8,686 bases of DNA from Chitinophaga pinensis (lineage in GTDB: Bacteria; Bacteroidota; Bacteroidia; Chitinophagales; Chitinophagaceae): assembly GCA_943324055.2 (NCBI GenBank), contig CALPKD020000033.1:1-8686 (forward strand), written 5' to 3'. The first letter of the stretch is position 1; each line of letters begins with the position of its first letter. Made by a program: the position numbers and the translations under genes. Positions 1-5,442 of the stretch are shown piece by piece. Under the pieces are notes generated by a model. That model saw nothing but the letters and a program-made list of their open reading frames with translations. It searched no databases and was not told the origin of the DNA.

Positions 1-248
1 CACCGCCAAAGGTAATGAGTGGTGTAATTCAGTTAAAAAGAAAAGATACGTTCCCTGAATTAGCGTCAGAGAAAAGTTTTTATCATATTGTTAAAATGGC
101 TTTTGGACAACGAAGGAAAATGTTAAGAAATCCGTTGAAGCCTTATTTTACCCCTGCACAACTGGAAGACCCTATCTTTACAAAAAGAGCTGAAAACCTT
201 ACTTATCAAGATTATGCAGCACTTACATTTAAAATGCACAACGATTAA
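1..248 (+). CDS. rsmA: 16S rRNA adenine dimethyltransferase RsmA (KsgA), C-terminal part
   Basis: This is the 3' end of a gene whose start lies left of the window; the frame is open from position 3, before the first ATG at 15. The first visible residues, PPKVMSGVIQL, match the conserved segment that follows the methyltransferase core in RsmA. AFGQRRKMLRNPLK is the hallmark of its C-terminal helical domain. In this family the enzyme dimethylates two adjacent adenosines near the 3' end of 16S rRNA using S-adenosylmethionine, a late step in small-subunit assembly. About 82 residues are visible out of a usual 260-270. The SAM-binding and catalytic motifs are outside the window, so activity cannot be judged. 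Its TAA stop (246-248) shares one base with the ATG of the next gene, which suggests translational coupling. Confidence 0.93.
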   Translation, partial: PPKVMSGVIQLKRKDTFPELASEKSFYHIVKMAFGQRRKMLRNPLKPYFTPAQLEDPIFTKRAENLTYQDYAALTFKMHND

Positions 249-1183
249 TGAATATGGCATTACAAGTAATTATTACTGCACCCGTGCATCCTTTTTTAGT
301 AAATACTTTACAAGAAAAGGGATTCGAAGTGGTATATGAACCAGCAATAAGCTATGCCGATTTGTTAGTACGTATCAAAACTGCTCATGGGTTAATCGTT
401 ACTACTCGAATAAAAGTAGATGCCGCTTTGTTAGACCAAGCAAGCGATTTAAAATGGATTGGTCGACTTGGAAGTGGCATGGAGTTGATGGATGTTCCTT
501 ATGCAAATAGCAAGGGCATCCAATGTGAAAGTAGTCCCGAAGGCAATAGGACAACTGTCGGAGAACATACATTGGGTTTACTGTTAAGTTTAATGAATCG
601 GATTCATAGTAGTTATGATGAAATAAAAGCGGGAAAATGGATACGTGATGCCAATAGGGCGGATGAATTGACTGGCAAAAAAGTAGGTATCATTGGCTTA
701 GGAAATACAGGAGGCGCTTTTGCAAAAGTATTGGCTGGCTTTGACGTTGAGATATTGGCACATGATTTATATGAATCGAATTTTGAAAACGACCGAATAA
801 AATCGGTGAGTGTCGAGACCATACTACAACAAGCAGAGGTAATTAGTTTGCATCTGCCATTGACTGAGCTGACCCATCATTATGCAAATGATGCTTTTTT
901 TGAAGCGTGTAAGCAAAGACCCTATTTTATAAGCACTTGTCGAGGACAAGTGAGTTCAAGTAAGGCCGTCTTAAAGGCACTTCAAAGTCAAAAAATTAGA
1001 GGCGCAGGACTAGATGTGATGGAAAATGAGCAATTAGCTGCCTATTCTGAGCCAGAAAAGCAGTTATTGGCTGGGTTAATAGCACACCCTAATTTTATCG
1101 CAACTCCTCATATTGCTGGTTATAGCCACGAAGCCTATCAAAGGATGGCCAAGATCATATTAGAGAAATTAAGCATTATTTGA
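248..1183 (+). CDS. D-2-hydroxyacid dehydrogenase (NAD-dependent, phosphoglycerate dehydrogenase-like)
   Basis: A 311-residue protein of the D-isomer-specific 2-hydroxyacid dehydrogenase family. Members oxidise or reduce D-2-hydroxyacids such as 3-phosphoglycerate, glycerate or lactate in the cytoplasm. The Rossmann dinucleotide motif is GLGNTG (G150-x-G152-x-x-G155), and D173 at the end of the second strand favours NAD over NADP. The family catalytic residues are present: R232 in STCRG, E261 in LDVMENE and H288 in TPHIAG. The usual VD after the catalytic RG (RGxxVDxxAL) is VS here, an unusual but non-catalytic change. There is no C-terminal ACT or regulatory domain, so it is not a long-form SerA. 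The substrate cannot be told from sequence. ATG at 248 overlaps the rsmA stop; a second ATG two codons later (254) could also serve. The TGA stop is followed one codon later by an in-frame TAA. Confidence 0.88.
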   Translation: MNMALQVIITAPVHPFLVNTLQEKGFEVVYEPAISYADLLVRIKTAHGLIVTTRIKVDAALLDQASDLKWIGRLGSGMELMDVPYANSKGIQCESSPEGNRTTVGEHTLGLLLSLMNRIHSSYDEIKAGKWIRDANRADELTGKKVGIIGLGNTGGAFAKVLAGFDVEILAHDLYESNFENDRIKSVSVETILQQAEVISLHLPLTELTHHYANDAFFEACKQRPYFISTCRGQVSSSKAVLKALQSQKIRGAGLDVMENEQLAAYSEPEKQLLAGLIAHPNFIATPHIAGYSHEAYQRMAKIILEKLSII

Positions 1184-1194
1184 CCCTAATTTAA

Positions 1195-1202
1195 TATCTT
1201 TG
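1195..1202 (+). promoter_or_regulatory. Bacteroidota-type -7 element (TATCTTTG) upstream of greA
   Basis: The octamer is an exact match to the TAnnTTTG element recognised by the primary sigma factor of Bacteroidota. It lies 60 bases before the greA ATG. A transcript would be expected to start near 1207-1210, the base of the hairpin at 1210-1233. No well-spaced -33 TTG is evident; the nearest TTG (1180-1182) is too close. The call rests on the motif and its position only. Confidence 0.55.
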
Positions 1203-1209
1203 TACACTG

Positions 1210-1243
1210 CAACGCTACAATTATGTGGCGTTGTATTTTTTTT
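1210..1243 (+). terminator. Intrinsic terminator or leader hairpin between the dehydrogenase gene and greA
   Basis: CAACGCTAC (1210-1218) pairs with GTGGCGTTG (1225-1233) over nine pairs, one of them T-G, around the 6-base loop AATTAT. A T-run follows at 1236-1243. It sits 26 bases after the dehydrogenase stop, so it most simply ends the rsmA-dehydrogenase transcript. It also lies downstream of the likely greA promoter element and would therefore form at the very 5' end of the greA message. Confidence 0.7.
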
Positions 1244-1262
1244 ATATATCTAAACAGACGGT

Positions 1263-1739
1263 ATGAGCGACATAACAGTTTATGTAACACAAGAGACTTT
1301 TGATAAAATGCGTGAAGAACTTCAACGTATGAAATCAATTGATCGTCCAGCTGCTTCAAGAGCAATTGGAGAAGCGAGAGAAAAAGGTGACTTGAAGGAA
1401 AACGCTGAATATGATTCAGCGAAGGAGGCACAAGGCATGCTAGAAGCTAAAATAAAACAATTAGAAGCAGCAATATCCAATTCCAAAATTGTAGATACTA
1501 GTACCATTGATACCAGTAAAGTAACCATTTTAACAAAGGTGACGATTACGAATCAAGTAACTAAAAAAACAATCACGTATCAGTTGGTTGGTGAAAAAGA
1601 AGCAGATTTGAAAGCGGGTAAAATTTCAGCATCCTCGCCAATTGGTAAAGGCTTGTTGGGTAAAAAAGTAGGCGAAATTGCGGAAGTGCAAGTGCCTAAT
1701 GGTATTATGAAATTTAAAGTAGAGAATATTACCGTTTAA
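1263..1739 (+). CDS. greA: Transcription elongation factor GreA
   Basis: A 158-residue protein of normal family length. GreA enters the RNA polymerase secondary channel and stimulates cleavage of backtracked RNA, rescuing stalled elongation complexes. The N-terminal coiled coil spans about residues 10-75. Its tip carries GDLKENAEY, with acidic residues D43 and E46 equivalent to E. coli D41 and E44, which help hold the catalytic magnesium in polymerase. The C-terminal FKBP-like domain contains SPIGKGLLGKKVGE (125-138). The conserved acidic tip makes it a cleavage-promoting Gre factor rather than an inhibitory paralogue. The ATG at 1263 has no Shine-Dalgarno sequence, as is usual in Bacteroidota. 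The gene appears to be a single-gene unit, with a promoter element at 1195 and a terminator at 1755. Confidence 0.97.
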   Translation: MSDITVYVTQETFDKMREELQRMKSIDRPAASRAIGEAREKGDLKENAEYDSAKEAQGMLEAKIKQLEAAISNSKIVDTSTIDTSKVTILTKVTITNQVTKKTITYQLVGEKEADLKAGKISASSPIGKGLLGKKVGEIAEVQVPNGIMKFKVENITV

Positions 1740-1754
1740 GGTGAATCTTTTTTT

Positions 1755-1784
1755 AAGCCCTCGTTATTCATTTAGCGAGGGCTT
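1755..1784 (+). terminator. Rho-independent terminator of greA
   Basis: A 12-pair stem, AAGCCCTCGTTA (1755-1766) with TAGCGAGGGCTT (1773-1784) and one T-G pair, closes a 6-base loop. It begins 15 bases after the greA stop. The downstream T-tract is short (TTTGTTAT) and a run of T also precedes the stem. No minus-strand gene ends here, so it serves greA. Confidence 0.85.
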
Positions 1785-1806
1785 TGTTATATCTAGGATT
1801 AAGCTG

Positions 1807-1814
1807 TAATTTTA
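1807..1814 (+). promoter_or_regulatory. Possible -7 element (TAATTTTA) for the HIT-family gene
   Basis: TAATTTTA matches TAnnTTTG at seven of eight positions, with A in place of the last G. It lies 16 bases before the ATG at 1831, which would give a very short leader. A promoter is expected here because the preceding gene ends in a strong terminator. In AT-rich DNA such a match is weak evidence. Confidence 0.35.
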
Positions 1815-1830
1815 AATACAAATTACGCGT

Positions 1831-2229
1831 ATGACTATTTTTTCAAAAATTATACAAGGTCAAATACCATCTTATAAAATTGCAGAGAATGAAAAGTTTT
1901 TTGCGTTCTTAGATATATTTCCTTTGCAGCAAGGACATACACTCGTCGTGCCTAAAGTGGAAGTGGATAAAATATTTGATGTGCCAGATGCGTATTTAAA
2001 TGAACTCATGCATTTTGTAAAGCCGATCGCTAAAGCCATTGAAACTGCATTTGATTGCAATCGAGTAAGTATGGTTACAGTTGGGCTTGAAGTGCCACAT
2101 GCACACGTTCATTTGATTCCAATAAATAAAGCAGCTGACATTGATTTTTCAAATCCAAAACTTTCATTTACCCCTGCCGAATTCATTGAAATCCAAGAAC
2201 GTATTATTCGTAATATAGCGTCTATTTAA
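1831..2229 (+). CDS. HIT (histidine triad) family nucleotide hydrolase/transferase
   Basis: A 132-residue cytoplasmic protein with the histidine triad signature HAHVHLI at residues 90-96. H92 is expected to be the nucleophile that forms a nucleotidyl-enzyme intermediate. The N-terminal part (FSKIIQGQIPSYKI, then FLDIFPLQQGHTLVVPK) is typical of the Hint-like branch, whose members hydrolyse purine nucleoside phosphoramidates or related nucleotides. The usual Q before the triad is replaced by GLEVPH. No N-terminal zinc-binding cysteine pairs are seen, so it is not a GalT. The physiological substrate is unknown. The gene stands alone after greA and runs tail to tail into ruvC, with an 8-base overlap and no terminator between them. 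Confidence 0.92.
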   Translation: MTIFSKIIQGQIPSYKIAENEKFFAFLDIFPLQQGHTLVVPKVEVDKIFDVPDAYLNELMHFVKPIAKAIETAFDCNRVSMVTVGLEVPHAHVHLIPINKAADIDFSNPKLSFTPAEFIEIQERIIRNIASI

Positions 2230-2782
2230 TTTTAACCCGACCTGGATTTTTTGCAAGAAATGCTTCCCATCCTTTTAGCCCCTTGGCAGTAGGTAATACA
2301 GGACTGCTTATTTGATACCAATGGCATAACGCCACGCCTAGTGCATCTGTTGCGTCATAATACTTAGGTTGTTTTTCTAATTTTAAAACGCGTTCTAGCA
2401 TTTTCCAAACCATATCTTTATCGGCGTTTCCGTTTCCCGTAATAGACTGCTTTACCTTTTTTGGAGCATATTCAGTTACGGGAAGTTTATATTGCATTGC
2501 TGCAGCAATCGCTACCCCTTGCGCACGTCCTAGTTTGAGCATGCTTTGTACGTTTTTTCCAAAAAAGGGAGCCTCAATGGCAAAATGTGTGGGTTTATGT
2601 AATTCAATGAGTTCAATAATTCTAGCATGAATCATTTGCAGACGTGCATATATATCTTTTTCCTTGGTAAGCTTAAGTACATCCATTTCAATCAACGCGG
2701 GTTGTGCACCACCTTTTAAAAGCGCGTAGCCTAGTATTTGAGTCCCTGGATCAATTCCTAAAATAATGGGTGATTTTGACAT
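2222..2782 (-). CDS. ruvC: Holliday junction endodeoxyribonuclease RuvC
   Basis: RuvC resolves Holliday junctions during homologous recombination, acting as a dimer with the RuvAB branch-migration motor. With the start at 2782 the protein has 186 residues (E. coli has 173). The four acidic active-site residues are present with almost family spacing: D11 in GIDPGT, E70 in AIEAPFFG, and D143 and D146 in DATDALG. The region FFGKNVQSMLKLGRAQG is diagnostic. An in-frame ATG at 2806 would add eight residues (MIYVTLLH). I prefer 2782 because homologues begin within a few residues of the first catalytic Asp and because this leaves more room for two divergent promoters. A near-match -7 element, TAACTTTA (2796-2789 on this strand), lies just before the chosen ATG. 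neighbouring ruvA or ruvB is not in the window. Confidence 0.95.
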   Translation of the reverse strand: MSKSPIILGIDPGTQILGYALLKGGAQPALIEMDVLKLTKEKDIYARLQMIHARIIELIELHKPTHFAIEAPFFGKNVQSMLKLGRAQGVAIAAAMQYKLPVTEYAPKKVKQSITGNGNADKDMVWKMLERVLKLEKQPKYYDATDALGVALCHWYQISSPVLPTAKGLKGWEAFLAKNPGRVKIK

Positions 2783-2830
2783 GTGCAATAAAGTTACATA
2801 TATCATTCCAAAATCCGAACTTTACTCAGT

Positions 2831-3748
2831 ATGATCAAAACAGCAGTATATAATTTAATGACCTATGGTAAAAAAAGCCTAGGCTTTTTATTATTCATTG
2901 TGTGCAGTATTGCGATTTATACAAAAGTGCTTGCACATGAAAATTGGCTGGAATATGGAAGCCAAATTCGTGCGCAGTTTGAACTAATTCCTTTTTATGA
3001 TTGGGTGCTGCTACTGGCGTTAATGGGGTGTAATTTTTTAATCGAATCCATCAAGTGGAAACAATTGGTTCAAAAAAATAACACCATCTCCTTTGCAAAA
3101 TCGGTAGGTAGTGTTTTTGTGGGTCAAGCGTTTGCTTTTTTTACACCAAATAGGGTTGGGGAGTATATTGGAAGAACAATTTTTTTAGACAAAGGAAACA
3201 AAGCGCTTGGGGTTGCACAAATGGCTTGGACTTCCTATGCACAATTGCTAATTACCATTTTAATGGGGAGTATTGCCCTATTTTGGAATCTTCCTTTTTT
3301 GCCTTGGTTAAAATGGGTTGCTCCATTGTTATCAGTTGGTGCGTTCTTTTTATTTTTTTACAGGAAACAATTTTCCGGACGTGCTGCGGTTTTAAATAGG
3401 ATACAGATTCCTACTCCTGCTAAGGCGAGCTTGCTTTTGCTCTCTTTTCTAAGATACCTTGTTTTTACTGCTCAATACCTATGGGCGGCTCAAATGCTTG
3501 GAATGGACATTCCTATCTTTAGTTTAGTATCATCAGTTGCAGTTTTATTCATATGTCTAACTATCTTGCCTACAATAAGTATTACGGAATTAGTCGTAAG
3601 AGGTCAATTGTTATTATTAATTCTAGCACCTTGGTATCACAATCAAATAATGATAGTGTCTTTGTCATCATTAATTTGGGTTGTTAATTTTTTATTGCCT
3701 GCAATAATAGGAACGCTACTATTGTTAGGTTTCCGATTAAATCGATAA
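2831..3748 (+). CDS. Flippase-like integral membrane protein (LPG synthase TM / UPF0104-like family)
   Basis: A 305-residue, very hydrophobic inner-membrane protein with roughly eight segments, for example near residues 15-33, 55-72, 92-106, 132-152, 158-177, 200-222, 229-250 and 272-300. FTPNRVGEYIGR (104-115), which follows the third segment, resembles the conserved P-x-R-x-G-E element of the lysylphosphatidylglycerol synthase transmembrane family (PF03706), as does a Pro-rich stretch near 247-258 before the C-terminal helices. There is no cytoplasmic aminoacyl-transferase domain, so it is not a full MprF. Such stand-alone membrane domains are usually annotated as lipid or glycolipid flippases without a known substrate. 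Family membership is my judgement from motif and topology. It is transcribed divergently from ruvC and is followed after 32 bases by the exported DUF3108 gene. Confidence 0.75.
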   Translation: MIKTAVYNLMTYGKKSLGFLLFIVCSIAIYTKVLAHENWLEYGSQIRAQFELIPFYDWVLLLALMGCNFLIESIKWKQLVQKNNTISFAKSVGSVFVGQAFAFFTPNRVGEYIGRTIFLDKGNKALGVAQMAWTSYAQLLITILMGSIALFWNLPFLPWLKWVAPLLSVGAFFLFFYRKQFSGRAAVLNRIQIPTPAKASLLLLSFLRYLVFTAQYLWAAQMLGMDIPIFSLVSSVAVLFICLTILPTISITELVVRGQLLLLILAPWYHNQIMIVSLSSLIWVVNFLLPAIIGTLLLLGFRLNR

Positions 3749-3753
3749 TTTTG
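3746..3753 (+). promoter_or_regulatory. Bacteroidota-type -7 element (TAATTTTG) for the DUF3108 gene
   Basis: An exact TAnnTTTG match, with TTG at 3722-3724 as a plausible -33 element 21 bases upstream. It overlaps the TAA stop of the flippase-like gene (3746-3748) and lies 27 bases before the ATG at 3781, giving a leader of roughly 20 bases. The DUF3108 gene may therefore be transcribed on its own as well as from the upstream gene. Confidence 0.6.
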
Positions 3754-3780
3754 TATCTCCTTTAATACAGACAAACTAAT

Positions 3781-4575
3781 ATGTACATACTTTATATATT
3801 TTTTAATTTATTGAGTTTAATTTCTCCAAAATCAAGTGGAGTATGCAATCAAATAAATAATTCATTTGCACCAGGCGAAAAAATTCACTACAATATTTAT
3901 TACAATGTAATAGGCTTGTATGTGAATGCGGGGAAGGCTGAATTTTCAACACAGGCCTCTATTTGGAATGGGGCAGACGCTTTTATTTTTACAGCCACTG
4001 GAAATTCGAATACTAAATATGACTGGATATTTAAAGTGAGAGACAAATATGAAAGTATAGTAGATGCAAAATCTATGCTGCCTTACCAATTTACAAGACA
4101 AATCAATGAAGGTGGATTTCATAAAAATGAATCCATCTTATTCAATCAAAAAGATAAGACTGCGACTTCGTCTAGTGAAACCTATAAGACAGCAGATTGT
4201 ACACATGATGTTATAAGTGCAGTATATGCTGCTAGGAATATTAATTACTCGAATGTTCAAATGAATGATAAAATATTCTTAAGCTTTTTTTTAGATAAGG
4301 AACTGTACCCTTCTTATTTCAAATACTTGGGTAGGGATGTGATAACAACTAGATATGGGAAATTTAAAGCAATTAAAATTGCCCCTTTATTAGTGAAGGG
4401 AACCGTGTTTGAAGGGGGAGAGAAAATGACTATTTGGGTGACTGACGATGAAAATCACATTCCTGTAAGAATAGAAACACCAATTATAGTAGGGTCCATT
4501 AAAGTGGATATGGTTGGATATGAGAATCTCAGACATCCTCTAACTTCCCTTATTGGGCTTGTAAGGGAAGAATAG
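3781..4575 (+). CDS. DUF3108 domain-containing exported protein
   Basis: A 264-residue protein that I place in the DUF3108 family. The opening FAPGEKIHYNIYYNVIGL (29-46), then VNAGKAEFS, a repetitive beta-strand pattern, and the late element MTIWVTDDENHIPVRIE (216-232) are characteristic. The hydrophobic N-terminus (about residues 1-15) looks like a signal peptide, but no clear cleavage site or lipobox is seen (SSGVC lacks the needed residues). It is probably periplasmic or attached to the outer membrane. The family's biochemical role is unknown to me. Two cysteines, C22 and C140, could be relevant in an oxidising compartment. It follows a flippase-like gene, which may hint at an envelope-lipid role, but that is only context. 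The terminator hairpin is formed by its own last codons. Confidence 0.82.
   Translation: MYILYIFFNLLSLISPKSSGVCNQINNSFAPGEKIHYNIYYNVIGLYVNAGKAEFSTQASIWNGADAFIFTATGNSNTKYDWIFKVRDKYESIVDAKSMLPYQFTRQINEGGFHKNESILFNQKDKTATSSSETYKTADCTHDVISAVYAARNINYSNVQMNDKIFLSFFLDKELYPSYFKYLGRDVITTRYGKFKAIKIAPLLVKGTVFEGGEKMTIWVTDDENHIPVRIETPIIVGSIKVDMVGYENLRHPLTSLIGLVREE
4544..4570 (+). terminator. Intrinsic terminator inside the 3' end of the DUF3108 gene
   Basis: CTTCCCTTA (4544-4552) pairs perfectly with TAAGGGAAG (4562-4570) around a 9-base loop, followed by an AT-rich stretch ending in TTTT at 4585-4588. The stem encodes residues of the C-terminal tail, ending three bases before the TAG stop. The converging MBL gene ends at 4582, so the same stem could slow minus-strand transcription, but no T-tract follows on that side. 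Confidence 0.5.
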
Positions 4576-4581
4576 GTATTA

Positions 4582-5442
4582 TTATTTTGGAAGCTCAAAT
4601 GTTTCTAATACCCGAATTCCTTTTTCAGTATGTTGTAAGTTGCAACATTCGTTTATTGGATCGTGTTCAAAAAATAAAGTATAATTATTTTTTAGGGCAT
4701 CATTTAAAAACAGTTCCTTTTCATTTAATGTGACTAAAGGTTGCATATCATATCCCATTACATAAGGAATTGGGAGGTGTCCAACGCTCGGTAAAAGGTC
4801 CGCCATATAAACGATCGTTCCTGATTTGGTTTGAATTTTTGGCAACAACATGCCTTGGGTGTGTCCATTTACCACATAGCAGCTTATACTATTGCTAAAG
4901 TAAATCTCCTGCAAAGAAGTATCGCTTTTGAAAGGCGGAATGCTAATAAGCTTTAAATTGCCAGCTGCTTTTAACGGCAGAATGTTTTCATTTAGGAATG
5001 AGGCGCGTTCCCTTTTATTTGGATGCATCGCCAATTCCCATTGAGGTTCACTTACCCAATAAGTAGCATTTGGAAATGCTGGTATAAGGTCTTCTTCTTG
5101 CTTATTGATCGCCCCTCCAACATGGTCAAAATGCAAATGTGTGAGCAAAACGTCTGTAATATCGTTTGCAGCAATATTCAATTTGTTAAGTGCTGTGTTT
5201 AAATCTACTGTTTCGTGTGGATGGTAATGGCTAAAAAACTTTGCATCCTGTTTGTTTCCCATACCAGTATCTATCAATATTTTGCGATCACCCTCAATTA
5301 CCAATAAGCATCTTAAGGCCCAGGTGCATAAATTATTTTCATCCGCCGGGTTAGTTCTATTCCAAATTGATTTTGGAACGACACCAAACATAGCGCCGCC
5401 ATCTAATTTAAATTTCCCTGTAGAGATGCTATATAATTGCAT
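4582..5442 (-). CDS. MBL-fold metallo-hydrolase (lactonase-like)
   Basis: A 286-residue cytoplasmic metallo-beta-lactamase-fold enzyme with a complete set of likely two-metal ligands: THLHFDH (H102, H104, D106, H107), H194 in NGHTQG, D215 in MADLLP and H260 in FFEHDP. An early LIDTG (57-60) and the length resemble the AHL-lactonase/AttM-like subgroup, which opens lactone rings. Members also include other esterases and hydrolases, so the substrate is open. It is not a beta-lactamase by these features, and no signal peptide is visible. The ATG at 5442 lies 14 bases inside the 3' end of the upstream MFS transporter gene, in another frame, so translation is probably coupled to it. It ends six bases from the convergent DUF3108 gene. 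If the transporter's internal stop is real, expression of this gene could be reduced by polarity. Confidence 0.88.
   Translation of the reverse strand: MQLYSISTGKFKLDGGAMFGVVPKSIWNRTNPADENNLCTWALRCLLVIEGDRKILIDTGMGNKQDAKFFSHYHPHETVDLNTALNKLNIAANDITDVLLTHLHFDHVGGAINKQEEDLIPAFPNATYWVSEPQWELAMHPNKRERASFLNENILPLKAAGNLKLISIPPFKSDTSLQEIYFSNSISCYVVNGHTQGMLLPKIQTKSGTIVYMADLLPSVGHLPIPYVMGYDMQPLVTLNEKELFLNDALKNNYTLFFEHDPINECCNLQHTEKGIRVLETFELPK

Noticed and set aside
613..822. Minus-strand open frame inside the dehydrogenase gene
   Set aside because: It mirrors the Rossmann-fold coding region and shows no independent features.
1186..1528. Minus-strand open frames over and before greA
   Set aside because: They are antisense to the greA coiled coil and its leader hairpin, with no family resemblance and no promoter; they are compositional shadows.
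2783..2806. Upstream ruvC start at 2806
   Set aside because: It adds MIYVTLLH ahead of the normal family start and shrinks the divergent gap to 24 bases. ATG 2782 fits the usual distance to the first catalytic Asp.
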